A DNA stretch of 64,000 bases from an uncultured Clostridia bacterium (GTDB lineage Bacteria > Bacillota > Clostridia > Christensenellales > Borkfalkiaceae), in NCBI GenBank assembly GCA_947629675.1, contig CANREM010000003.1, positions 1-64,000 on the forward strand. The letters run 5' to 3'. Positions 1 to 7,342 of this stretch are shown here, in pieces. Every line of letters begins with the position of its first letter. The stretch's first letter is position 1. The translations under genes and the position numbers were made by a program. The notes beneath the pieces were generated by a model, which worked only from the letters and a program-made list of their open reading frames with translations, did not search any database and was not told where the DNA came from.

Positions 1-42
1 AACGGAGTTCCTTTGTCATCCTTATCGGCAAAGCCTTCTATG

Positions 43-72
43 AACCCCCGGACTATCCGGGGGTTTTCTTTA
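43..72 (+). terminator. Intrinsic terminator-like hairpin
   Basis: A perfect 10-bp stem (43-52 with 56-65) closes a CTA loop and is followed by TTCTTTAT. It probably ends a gene lying left of the window. The loop context GACTATC and the flanking bases recur at 37172-37194 with a different stem sequence. Confidence 0.6.
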
Positions 73-81
73 TACAACAAA

Positions 82-113
82 GATCCCCCGGGATCATCTC
101 GGGGGATCATCGT
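82..113 (-). terminator. Hairpin ending the VanZ-like gene
   Basis: Bases 82-90 pair with 100-108 (9 bp, 9-nt loop). Read on the minus strand, the stem lies just past the stop of the VanZ-like gene and is followed by TTTGTTGT, an imperfect U-tract. It could work in both directions together with the hairpin at 43-65. Confidence 0.5.
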
Positions 114-127
114 TTATCGGGGCCTTT

Positions 128-1792
128 TCAGGGCCTCTTTTTTTTGCGCGATATGATCAATTTCACGAGCAAAAACACACCGTAGACGATGAGGAAGGCG
201 GGGGCATAGCCGCAAAAATCGATGCCGACGTCGCGCATGGACGCGCCCCTTCCCGCCGTGAAGATGGGCAGTTGCAAGATCTCCGTGATCCCCGCAAAGG
301 CAAACCCGACGAGAAGGAAGATGATGACAAAGAGGAGCCGCCGCTTCCAACTTCCCCTGTCGAAGGAGATCGCGACGCCCGCCGCGAGAATGCCGAGGAG
401 CAAAAACGCGCCGAAGTGCCCGAAGAGCTTGCGGATGAGGCGGCCGAACCCGCTCACGCCGTCACTGTAACGCTGCCGCTGCACCTTCAGAAGAAGGGTG
501 ATGCTCTCCGTCAAAGCTCCGCCGTCCTCCGAAAAATCGGGGTCGTCCGAGACGGTCACCGTGATGCACACTTCCTCCGCGGCGCGGGAGGGGAGAAGGG
601 TGCCCGCATCCGTCACCGTGACTGCGTCCGGCCGGTCGGAGGTGTATTTCACATAAAATTCCTCCGGCTCCGCAAGCACCTTGAGGGGAAATTCCCTCCC
701 CGCCGTCACGGTGAGAGCATAAACCCCGCCCGAAAGGGTGAGACCCTTTGCGCGAAGCTCCGCCCCGAGGGAGACGTTCGTAACTTCCACTTCCATCGAG
801 GAAGCGACGTCCCCGAAGGCATAGGCAGAAACGACGGCGCGCCCCTTTTTGATGGCGGTATATTCCCCGCTCTCCGCATCGACGGCGAGAACTTCGGGGC
901 AGGAACTCAAAAAGCGCACCGTCCGCTTGGTGCAATCCGCGGGGGAAAGAACGGTCAGAAATTTCCCATTATCGCCCGTATGAAGCGTTTCGTTTGCCGC
1001 ACGGAGGGGAAGGGAGAGGACAAGGCCCTCGGGCAGGATTTCCCCTTCGCCGAGGGTCTTTACGGTCAGCGAGATCTCATCTTTCAAGGTGACGTGATCG
1101 CCTTCTATCAGCGTTTCTGAGGTATAGATCGCGGACATGGTGGCCTCGCCCGCCGTCAAGGCATGCACGACGCCCTGTTCGTCGACGGTCGCTACGGAGG
1201 AGTCGCTGCTCGAAAATTTTACGGTAAAATCGCCCGCGGGCGAAAACTCTGCGATAAGGACCGCGCTCTCGCCCTCCTCGAGCGTATTCCCTCCCCCGAT
1301 GGAAAGGGTCAGCCTCTCCGGGACCGCCTCCCTGACGGTGAGGGTGAAGCGATCTTCCTGTCCGCTCTTTTCGAGCCGCGCCGAGACGACCGTCTCCCCA
1401 AGCCCGACGGCATAGATCTTGCCCCCGCGGATATATGCTACGCTCTCATCCTCCGTGTGCCATACGGCATTCCGGTAACCCACGGAGGTATTCTCGGGCG
1501 AAAAGCGCAGCCCGAGCGTCGCGCTCTCTCCGAGCAGCAAAGCAGCGTGTTCCTCCTCTTCGCCGCAGAGGGCGGTGATTTGTTTCGGGGGAACATCCTT
1601 TTCCTCCGCGCCGCCGAGCGATGTCATCACGTCGTCTACGACGTTTCCCACCGTCCCGCTCTGCGCGGAGGAAAGTTTCGCGGGGAGGAGGGACTGCACA
1701 CACAAAAAGACGCACTCTAAAAGAAAGAGCGTCAGAAAGACGATCTTTGCGATGAGTACGCCCCGCCTCTTTCCCGTTTTGCCTTTTTCCAT
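128..1792 (-). CDS. VanZ-like membrane protein with Ig-like (Big_2-type) insertion
   Basis: A 554-residue protein. An N-terminal membrane segment lies at about residues 11-32. About 415 residues follow that look like four bacterial Ig-like (Big_2) units, with repeated blocks such as SSDSSVATVDEQGVVHALTAG. The C-terminal 107 residues match the rest of a VanZ domain: KLFGHFGAFLLLG near 455, TEILQ at 503-507, AGR near 515 and RDVGIDFCG near 520-528, with three or four membrane segments. VanZ proteins are linked to low-level teicoplanin resistance and envelope functions; the role here is unknown. An in-frame ATG lies 27 codons upstream, but I chose 1792 because AGGGGA precedes it and it avoids the promoter region of divergent nrdR. 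The Ig modules presumably lie outside the membrane, since they split a VanZ domain between its first and second segments. Confidence 0.75.
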   Translation of the reverse strand: MEKGKTGKRRGVLIAKIVFLTLFLLECVFLCVQSLLPAKLSSAQSGTVGNVVDDVMTSLGGAEEKDVPPKQITALCGEEEEHAALLLGESATLGLRFSPENTSVGYRNAVWHTEDESVAYIRGGKIYAVGLGETVVSARLEKSGQEDRFTLTVREAVPERLTLSIGGGNTLEEGESAVLIAEFSPAGDFTVKFSSSDSSVATVDEQGVVHALTAGEATMSAIYTSETLIEGDHVTLKDEISLTVKTLGEGEILPEGLVLSLPLRAANETLHTGDNGKFLTVLSPADCTKRTVRFLSSCPEVLAVDAESGEYTAIKKGRAVVSAYAFGDVASSMEVEVTNVSLGAELRAKGLTLSGGVYALTVTAGREFPLKVLAEPEEFYVKYTSDRPDAVTVTDAGTLLPSRAAEEVCITVTVSDDPDFSEDGGALTESITLLLKVQRQRYSDGVSGFGRLIRKLFGHFGAFLLLGILAAGVAISFDRGSWKRRLLFVIIFLLVGFAFAGITEILQLPIFTAGRGASMRDVGIDFCGYAPAFLIVYGVFLLVKLIISRKKKRP

Positions 1793-1859
1793 CGTGATTT
1801 TCCCCTGCCCCAATATATTAACATACAAAAGAGGGGGTGTCAACATTTTCATAAAATCC

Positions 1860-1888
1860 TTTACAAACGGCATATATTGTGGTATAAT
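1860..1888 (+). promoter_or_regulatory. Sigma-A promoter of nrdR
   Basis: TTTACA (1860-1865), a 17-bp spacer and TATAAT (1883-1888) lie 30 bp before the nrdR start codon, which has an AGGGGA ribosome binding site. The divergent VanZ-like gene starts at 1792. Confidence 0.75.
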
Positions 1889-1918
1889 ACAGCAAAAGAC
1901 AAAAGATAGGGGAAAATT

Positions 1919-2389
1919 ATGCGCTGCCTTTATTGTAACTGCACGGAGAGCAAAGTCATCGATTCCCGTTCTGCCGACGACGACAGATCGATAAGACGCA
2001 GAAGGGAATGTATCGGCTGCGGGAGAAGGTTCACGACTTACGAGACCATCGAAGTCGCGCCCATTCTCGTCGTCAAAAACGACGGGACGCGTCAGGCTTA
2101 CGACATGACGAAGATCCGCCGCGGCATCATCAAATCCTGCGAAAAGCGGCCGGTGCCCGTCGAGAAGATCGACGCCCTCGTGGACGACATCACCAAGAAG
2201 GTGTATAACTCCATGGATCAGGAGATCTCCTCCAAGCAGATCGGCGAGATGGTCATGGACGGGCTGAAACAGCTCGACGAGGTCGCCTATGTGCGCTATG
2301 CCTCCGTCTACCGCTCCTTCAAGGACATCTCCTCCTTCATGGCGGAACTTCAGAGCATGATCGAGAAAAAGGAAAAAGAGGGCAAGTGA
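1919..2389 (+). CDS. nrdR: Transcriptional repressor NrdR
   Basis: This 156-residue protein has the full NrdR architecture. A four-cysteine zinc ribbon uses C3, C6, C31 and C34, followed by RRFTTYE. An ATP-cone domain then spans about residues 49-139 (KNDGTRQAYDMTKIRRGI). NrdR binds NrdR boxes upstream of ribonucleotide reductase genes and senses ATP/dATP through the cone. The length is normal for the family. It is first in an apparent operon with ispG, whose ATG shares a base with the nrdR stop. No ribonucleotide reductase gene is in the window, so its targets lie elsewhere. Confidence 0.95.
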   Translation: MRCLYCNCTESKVIDSRSADDDRSIRRRRECIGCGRRFTTYETIEVAPILVVKNDGTRQAYDMTKIRRGIIKSCEKRPVPVEKIDALVDDITKKVYNSMDQEISSKQIGEMVMDGLKQLDEVAYVRYASVYRSFKDISSFMAELQSMIEKKEKEGK

Positions 2390-3429
2390 TGCCGAAGAGA
2401 AAGCTATGTGTCGGCGGCGTGGAGCTGGGCGGGGGAAAGATCGCCGTCCAGAGCATGACGACGGAAAAGACGAGCGAGGTGGAAAGAAGCGTCACCTCCA
2501 TCCTTCGCCTCGAAGAGGCGGGGTGCGACATCGTGCGCGTCGCCGTTTCAGACGAAGAGGACGCGAGGGCCATCGCGAAGATCAAAGAACGCATCCATAT
2601 CCCGCTCGTCGCCGACATCCACTTTTCTCCGCGCCTTGCCGTCCTTTCCGCAGAGGCGGGGGCGGACAAACTGCGGGTAAACCCCGGCAACATCGGCGGG
2701 GAGAGGGAAATTTCCCTCGTCGCCGACGCCCTTCGCGCCCATCACATTCCCGTCCGCGTGGGGGCAAACACGGGGAGCATCGCGCCCGATTTCCTGCAAA
2801 AGTACGGCAGAAGTGCGGAAGCTCTCGTCGAGAGTGCCCTGCATGAGGCTGCCCTCTTCGAGAAGTTCGGCGTGCAAAATATCGTCCTCTCGGTGAAGGC
2901 CTCCGATGTCCCTTTGACGGTAAAGGCCTATACCATGCTCGCGGGCAGGACCTCATATCCGCTGCACGTGGGGGTCACCGAGGCGGGCGGGGGAGAGGCC
3001 GGGCTGATCAAGGGAAGCGTCGGGATCGGTGCCCTTCTTCTCGCGGGCATCGGCGACACCATCCGCGTCTCCCTCTCCGCCGATCCCGTCGAGGAGGTCC
3101 GGGCCGCACACGGCATCCTCCGTGCCTGCGGGCTGGAAAAGGACTTTGTCGAAGTGGTCTCCTGCCCGACCTGCGGTCGGTGCGAATACGACTGCATGGG
3201 GCTTTCCTCCCGCGTGCAGAGGCGGGTGGAGGGCGTCAGAAAGCCGCTCAAAGTCGCCGTGATGGGGTGCGTCGTCAACGGCCCCGGCGAGGCGAAAGAG
3301 TGCGACCTCGGCATCGCGGGCGGAAGAGAGTACTGCGTCATCTTCGAACGGGGGAAGGAGAACTTCCGCGTACAAAAAGATCTGGCCGAGGGCGTGTTTT
3401 TCGACCGTCTCGAGCAGCTTCTCAAATAA
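2389..3429 (+). CDS. ispG: 4-hydroxy-3-methylbut-2-enyl diphosphate synthase (flavodoxin)
   Basis: IspG/GcpE, 346 residues, makes HMBPP from MEcPP in the MEP isoprenoid pathway using a [4Fe-4S] cluster. The cluster cysteines are visible as CPTC (C259, C262) and C294 in GCVVNGPGEAKECDLG. The TIM-barrel part carries the typical LRVNPGNIG. The ATG at 2389 overlaps the nrdR stop; a GTG one codon earlier is less likely. In many Clostridia ispG sits just upstream of proS and polC, and here the next gene is a PolC-like protein, so the neighbourhood is conserved but shortened. Confidence 0.95.
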   Translation: MPKRKLCVGGVELGGGKIAVQSMTTEKTSEVERSVTSILRLEEAGCDIVRVAVSDEEDARAIAKIKERIHIPLVADIHFSPRLAVLSAEAGADKLRVNPGNIGGEREISLVADALRAHHIPVRVGANTGSIAPDFLQKYGRSAEALVESALHEAALFEKFGVQNIVLSVKASDVPLTVKAYTMLAGRTSYPLHVGVTEAGGGEAGLIKGSVGIGALLLAGIGDTIRVSLSADPVEEVRAAHGILRACGLEKDFVEVVSCPTCGRCEYDCMGLSSRVQRRVEGVRKPLKVAVMGCVVNGPGEAKECDLGIAGGREYCVIFERGKENFRVQKDLAEGVFFDRLEQLLK

Positions 3430-3459
3430 TCAACAAGCGATAATTTTTACGGAACGGAT

Positions 3460-4974
3460 ATGTCATCGAAGAGCATCGAATATCTTGAAGAGATCAGGAA
3501 GGCGGAGGGGCTTTCCCGCGCCGTCCTCAGAAAGATCGTGGTGGAAGGGGGCGAGGCCGTCTTTCACCTCGTCACCGATACGAATTATACGCAGGAGGAC
3601 GTCCGCTATGCGAGCGAGGTCTCCCGCCGCTATAGCAGCGGGCTGAACGCGACCGCGCGCGTCGTCAAGTCCGTCCCCGACGAGGAGGGCGTTCGCCGTG
3701 CGATCGCGGATATGCTCGGGGAAAAATTCCCCGCCTTCGCCGCCTTCGTCTCCCCCGGGGACATCTCCGTCTCTCTGGACAAGAGCGGGGGAAGGTTCTT
3801 CATCGGCGTGAGCGAGATCGAACGCGCCAAGGGGAAGGAGGACGGCATCGTGGACGCCGTCTCCGCCCGGCTCAACAGATCCTTCTGCGGCTATTGGACG
3901 GGGGAACTTCGCCCCGTGCAGAAGATCGGCGGCGAGATCGAAGGGGACGCACCGCCCCCCGAAGAATACATCGCTGCGCCCCGCTTTTTCGAGATCTGCA
4001 ACTTCTCCCCGATCGACGGTGCGGAAGTCTCGCACGCCATCTACATCGCCGACCTCGAGAAGGAGGTGCAAAATGTCAGCGTCTGCGGGACGATCGGCTA
4101 CATCGAGGAGCGGCAGTCGAAGAGCGGCAAGCCCTATTTTTCGTTGACCGTCGCCGATGCAACGGGGACGCTGCGCGCCCGCTACTTCCCCCGCAAGGCC
4201 GTGATCGAGAAGGTGCGGGCGATCTCCGAGGGGACGAGCGTCGTCCTTTCGGGGGACAACGAACTCTTCAACGGGAGCCTCTCCTTCCGAGCAAAGGCCA
4301 TCGACCTCGGCACCCCGCCCGAAGGGTTTGTGCCGATGGAGCGTCCCTCCCGTCCCGTTCCCGCAAGATACAGGACGGTCTTTCCCGCCCCCGCCTCCGA
4401 CCTCGTGCAGGCGGATCTCTTCGGCACGACGCCCCTCCCCCAAGATCTTAAAGAGGGCAAATTCGTCGTGTTCGACCTCGAGACGACCGGCCTCAACAAT
4501 ACCCCCGGCAGCGCGATGGACCACATCATCGAGGTGGGCGCGGTCAAGATCGAGGGGGGCGTCATCACGGAGAAATTCTCCACCTTCGTCGCCTGCCCCG
4601 TCAAGCTCTCGCAGGAAATTATTTCGCTCACGGGCATCAAAGATGAAATGCTCGTCGGCGCGCCCACTGTCGCCGACGTCCTCGCCGATTTCTACAAGTT
4701 CACTGCGGGCTGTACGCTTGTCGGCCACAACGTGCAGTTCGACTGCCGCTTCATCCGCTATTACGGCGAAAAGGAGGGGTTCCTCTTCGACCACCGCCAG
4801 ATCGACACCGTCACCTTTGCCCAGCAGATGCTGCGCCTTTCCAATTACAAACTCAACACCGTCGCGGATCACTTCGGCTTCACCTTCAACCACCACAGGG
4901 CGTACGACGACGCCTTCGTCACGGCGAAGATCTTCATCGAGCTTGTGCGGGAAAAGGGCGGCCTCCCGAGATGA
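3460..4974 (+). CDS. PolC-like N-terminal/OB/DEDDh-exonuclease protein lacking PHP and polymerase domains
   Basis: The 504 residues resemble only the front part of Gram-positive replicative polymerase PolC. A PolC-type N-terminal domain covers about 1-200. An OB fold covers about 205-290 (VSVCGTIGYIEERQ). A linker of about 45 residues follows, then a DEDDh 3'-5' exonuclease from about 335 to the end. Exo motifs look intact: FDLETTGL (D339, E341), GHNVQFD (D428) and HRAYDD (H479, D484). PHP, palm, fingers and thumb are absent, and the following 160 bp are promoter and leader of rimP. The position between ispG and rimP is exactly where polC normally lies. I infer a duplicated or reduced polC kept as a single-strand-binding exonuclease; a full polymerase must be encoded elsewhere. 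RNA as substrate is an alternative. Confidence 0.8.
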   Translation: MSSKSIEYLEEIRKAEGLSRAVLRKIVVEGGEAVFHLVTDTNYTQEDVRYASEVSRRYSSGLNATARVVKSVPDEEGVRRAIADMLGEKFPAFAAFVSPGDISVSLDKSGGRFFIGVSEIERAKGKEDGIVDAVSARLNRSFCGYWTGELRPVQKIGGEIEGDAPPPEEYIAAPRFFEICNFSPIDGAEVSHAIYIADLEKEVQNVSVCGTIGYIEERQSKSGKPYFSLTVADATGTLRARYFPRKAVIEKVRAISEGTSVVLSGDNELFNGSLSFRAKAIDLGTPPEGFVPMERPSRPVPARYRTVFPAPASDLVQADLFGTTPLPQDLKEGKFVVFDLETTGLNNTPGSAMDHIIEVGAVKIEGGVITEKFSTFVACPVKLSQEIISLTGIKDEMLVGAPTVADVLADFYKFTAGCTLVGHNVQFDCRFIRYYGEKEGFLFDHRQIDTVTFAQQMLRLSNYKLNTVADHFGFTFNHHRAYDDAFVTAKIFIELVREKGGLPR

Positions 4975-5015
4975 TCGAATTTCTTACAAATTTTTCCGAA
5001 ATTGCGTGTAAACGC

Positions 5016-5044
5016 TTGCATTTGCCTGTAAGATATGTTAAAAT
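5016..5044 (+). promoter_or_regulatory. Promoter of the rimP-nusA-infB operon
   Basis: TTGCAT (5016-5021), a 17-bp spacer and TAAAAT (5039-5044) fit a sigma-A promoter. Expected transcription start is near 5051, giving a leader of about 86 nt before rimP. Confidence 0.7.
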
Positions 5045-5070
5045 AAGATTACTTGATCGATGAAAAGAGA

Positions 5071-5101
5071 TTGAGAGCGGGTCGCCGCTCTCAATTCTTT
5101 T
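5071..5101 (+). promoter_or_regulatory. Leader hairpin with U-tract upstream of rimP
   Basis: A perfect 10-bp stem (5071-5080 with 5085-5094), a GTCG loop and then TTCTTTT form a terminator-like structure between promoter and first gene. This suggests attenuation. NusA-dependent autoregulation of nusA operons is known in other bacteria, so NusA control is a reasonable inference, but no antiterminator pairing was worked out. Confidence 0.55.
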
Positions 5102-5136
5102 GTAAGGGACTGCCCTGTTTCCGAAGGAGCAATAAG

Positions 5137-5592
5137 GTGAAAGTCAAACCCATTTCCGAGATCATAGCCTATCTCGCACCCATCGCAAAGGATACGGGCG
5201 TGGAGATCGTGGACGCCGCATGGGATATGCGCCGCCGCGCGCTCACCCTCTTTATCGACAAGGAGGGCGGCATGGATCTTGTGACCTGCGAGGCCTTCCA
5301 CCATGCCGTGGACGGTCCCCTCGACGAGCTGGATCCCACCTTCGGGGCGGCCTACACCCTCAACTGCTCCTCCCCGGGGCTGGACCGCCCGTTCAGGACG
5401 GAGCGCGACTTTGCCCGCCACATCGGCGAGAAGGTGGAAGTGCATCTCTATGCCCCCTTTGAGGGGAAGAAGTATTTCGAAGGGGAACTTTCCGCCTTTG
5501 AAGAGGGCAACGTCCTTCTTAAGACGGAGGAGGGTACGGTCTCCATTCCCTTCGAAAAGTGTTCGAAGGTCTGTCTTTTGATAGAAGTATAG
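5137..5592 (+). CDS. rimP: Ribosome maturation factor RimP
   Basis: A 151-residue RimP needed for 30S maturation. The N-terminal alpha/beta domain contains VEIVDAAWDMRRRALTLFID and the family signature CSSPGLDRPF near the middle. A C-terminal SH3-like barrel follows. I chose the GTG at 5137 (GGAG just upstream) because the frame extends up into the leader hairpin and an upstream ATG would lie at the promoter. It is the first gene of the nusA/infB operon. Confidence 0.93.
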   Translation: MKVKPISEIIAYLAPIAKDTGVEIVDAAWDMRRRALTLFIDKEGGMDLVTCEAFHHAVDGPLDELDPTFGAAYTLNCSSPGLDRPFRTERDFARHIGEKVEVHLYAPFEGKKYFEGELSAFEEGNVLLKTEEGTVSIPFEKCSKVCLLIEV

Positions 5593-5678
5593 AGATTTTT
5601 GCCCGCCGTTTCATGGCTCTTCGCATGGCGGCAGGCTCACAAAATAACATCACAACAAAAACATTTGGGAGAAAGGTT

Positions 5679-6770
5679 ATGGTCAACAAGGATTTCTTTG
5701 CGGCTCTTGCCGACTTGGAGCATGAACGCGGGATCGGCGAGGAGGTGTTTATAAACGCCCTCTCGAGTGCCCTCGCTTCCGCCTACAAGAAGCAGATGTT
5801 CGGCGAGACGGCCAATGTCGAAGTGCGGTTAAACCCCGAGAAGAGTACGATCCGTTTCTTCCTCGTGCGCACCGTCGTCGAGGATACCGACGAGGAGATC
5901 GCCGACGGGGAGATCATGCTCGAGGACGCGCTCGCGATCAAAAAGACGGCAAAGGTGGGGGATGTCCTTTCGGAGGAATTTGTCCCCAAGGACTTCTCGC
6001 GTATCGCCGCCCAGACCGCAAAGCAGGTCATTTTGCAGAAGATCCACGAGACGGAGCGCGACAACACCCTCTCCGAGTTCTCGGATAAAGAGGGCGAACT
6101 CATGACGGGCCTTGTACGCAAGGTGGAGGCCGCCAACGTCTACATCGAACTCGGCAAGGGTCAGGTCGAGGGCATCATGCTCCCGCAGGACAAGGTGCGC
6201 GGCGAACGCTATGTCACGGGCGAGAAGCTCAAAGTGTATGTGAAGAAGGTGAAGAGCGGCGGAAAGAACGCGCAGGTCCTCGTTTCCCGCGCGGCCCCCG
6301 GCCTCGTCAAACGCCTCTTCGAAGAGGAAGTGCCCGAGATAAAGGCGGGGACGGTCGTCATCAAGTCCGTCTCCCGTGAACCGGGGCACCGCACCAAGAT
6401 GGCGATCGCCACCATGGATCCCCGCGTGGATCCCGTGGGCGCATGCGTCGGCAACAAGGGCGCGCGCGTCAACGCCATCGTCGATGAGCTTGGCGGCGAG
6501 AAGATCGACATCATCCCGTGGAGCGAAAATCCTCTCGAATTCATCGCGAAGGCCTTGGCCCCCGCGGCTGTCCTCTCCGTGACGCAGACGGGGGAGCGGT
6601 CCGCGGTCGCAGTCGTCCCCGACGAAAAGCTCTCCCTCGCGATCGGAAGAGACGGACAGAACGCCCGCCTCGCCGCCCGTCTTACGGGCTGGAAGATCGA
6701 CGTCAAGAGCGAATCGGCGGCGGAGAAGATGGACCTTGCGACCCTTCCCGAAGAGGGTGGGGAGGAATAA
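5679..6770 (+). CDS. nusA: Transcription termination/antitermination factor NusA
   Basis: NusA, 363 residues, binds the RNA polymerase beta flap and RNA to modulate pausing, termination and antitermination. The N-terminal domain covers about 1-125, an S1 domain about 130-200 (LMTGLVRKVEAANVYIELGK) and two KH domains about 200-345 (ACVGNKGARVNAIVDELGGEKID, then LAIGRDGQNARLAARLTGWKID, each split here by its GxxG loop). It lacks the C-terminal acidic repeats of enterobacterial NusA, as is normal in Firmicutes. The ATG at 5679 follows GGGAGAAAGG. The stop abuts the rnpM start. Confidence 0.95.
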   Translation: MVNKDFFAALADLEHERGIGEEVFINALSSALASAYKKQMFGETANVEVRLNPEKSTIRFFLVRTVVEDTDEEIADGEIMLEDALAIKKTAKVGDVLSEEFVPKDFSRIAAQTAKQVILQKIHETERDNTLSEFSDKEGELMTGLVRKVEAANVYIELGKGQVEGIMLPQDKVRGERYVTGEKLKVYVKKVKSGGKNAQVLVSRAAPGLVKRLFEEEVPEIKAGTVVIKSVSREPGHRTKMAIATMDPRVDPVGACVGNKGARVNAIVDELGGEKIDIIPWSENPLEFIAKALAPAAVLSVTQTGERSAVAVVPDEKLSLAIGRDGQNARLAARLTGWKIDVKSESAAEKMDLATLPEEGGEE

Positions 6771-7046
6771 ATGACGGCGAAGGGCAAGATCCCCATGCGG
6801 ACATGCGTCGCTTGCCGCAAGGAGATGGAAAAGAGGGAGCTTCTGCGCATCGTGAGAACGCCGGAAGGGGAGGTTATGCTCGACTTTTCGGGAAGGCTCG
6901 CGGGGCGCGGGGCATACGTCTGCAAGACGGAGGCGTGCATCAGGCTCCTCGCAAAGAGGAAACCGCTCGCAAAGGTTTTCTCCGTGCCCGTTCCCGAGGA
7001 GGTCTATGCCCGCCTCGAGGAGGAATTCCTTGGCGCAAAAAATTAA
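6771..7046 (+). CDS. rnpM: RNase P modulator RnpM (YlxR)
   Basis: A 91-residue YlxR-family protein with the diagnostic RTCVACR near residue 10 and GRGAYVC near the middle. YlxR/RnpM binds RNase P RNA and modulates its activity in Bacillus subtilis. It starts at the base after the nusA stop and overlaps the next gene, as in the conserved operon. Confidence 0.9.
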   Translation: MTAKGKIPMRTCVACRKEMEKRELLRIVRTPEGEVMLDFSGRLAGRGAYVCKTEACIRLLAKRKPLAKVFSVPVPEEVYARLEEEFLGAKN

Positions 7047-7317
7047 AAGTTATTTGGGCTTTGCCCGCCGTGCGGGCAAACTCACCCTCGGGGTGAACGC
7101 GGCAAAAGCGGAGCGGGGGAGGGTATTCCTCCTCGTTGCCGACCGCGCCGCCTCGATGAATACCAAAAAAGAGATCGCCTCCCTTTCAGAGCGGTTTTCC
7201 TGCCCGCTCATAGAAGTGGAGGATCTCGCCTCTCTCACGGGCAAGGCATTTTGCAAACTTGCCGCCGTGCGGGAGGAACATCTCGCAGGCGCGATCTTGC
7301 AGGACATCAAAGAATAA
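7030..7317 (+). CDS. ylxQ: L7Ae/L30e-family RNA-binding protein YlxQ
   Basis: A 95-residue L7Ae-like protein (SYLGFARRAGKLTLGVN, then an alpha/beta fold with LVADRAASMNTKKEI). The family recognises kink-turn RNA and is a fixed partner of rnpM and infB. The start is unusual: a TTG at 7030, preceded by AGGAGG at 7018-7023, overlapping the 3' end of rnpM by 17 nt. This start gives the standard family N-terminus; an ATG at 7006 would add eight unrelated residues. Confidence 0.85.
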   Translation: MAQKIKSYLGFARRAGKLTLGVNAAKAERGRVFLLVADRAASMNTKKEIASLSERFSCPLIEVEDLASLTGKAFCKLAAVREEHLAGAILQDIKE

Positions 7318-7342
7318 CGATTCCGTTCAAACGGAGGAATGC

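Noticed and set aside
272-1720. Plus-strand open frames across the VanZ-like gene
   Set aside because: Translations are Arg/Pro/Gly-rich shadows; the minus-strand frame has membrane helices and recognisable VanZ and Ig-like features.
3463-4896. A 477-codon open frame on the minus strand opposite the PolC-like gene
   Set aside because: It follows from the G+C-rich third positions of the plus-strand gene; its translation is low complexity (Asp, Glu, Val, Gly) and matches nothing.
4975-5136. Frameshifted remainder of polC after the exonuclease
   Set aside because: The region has a promoter and hairpin leader for rimP, and rimP starts right after; there is no space for PHP or polymerase domains.
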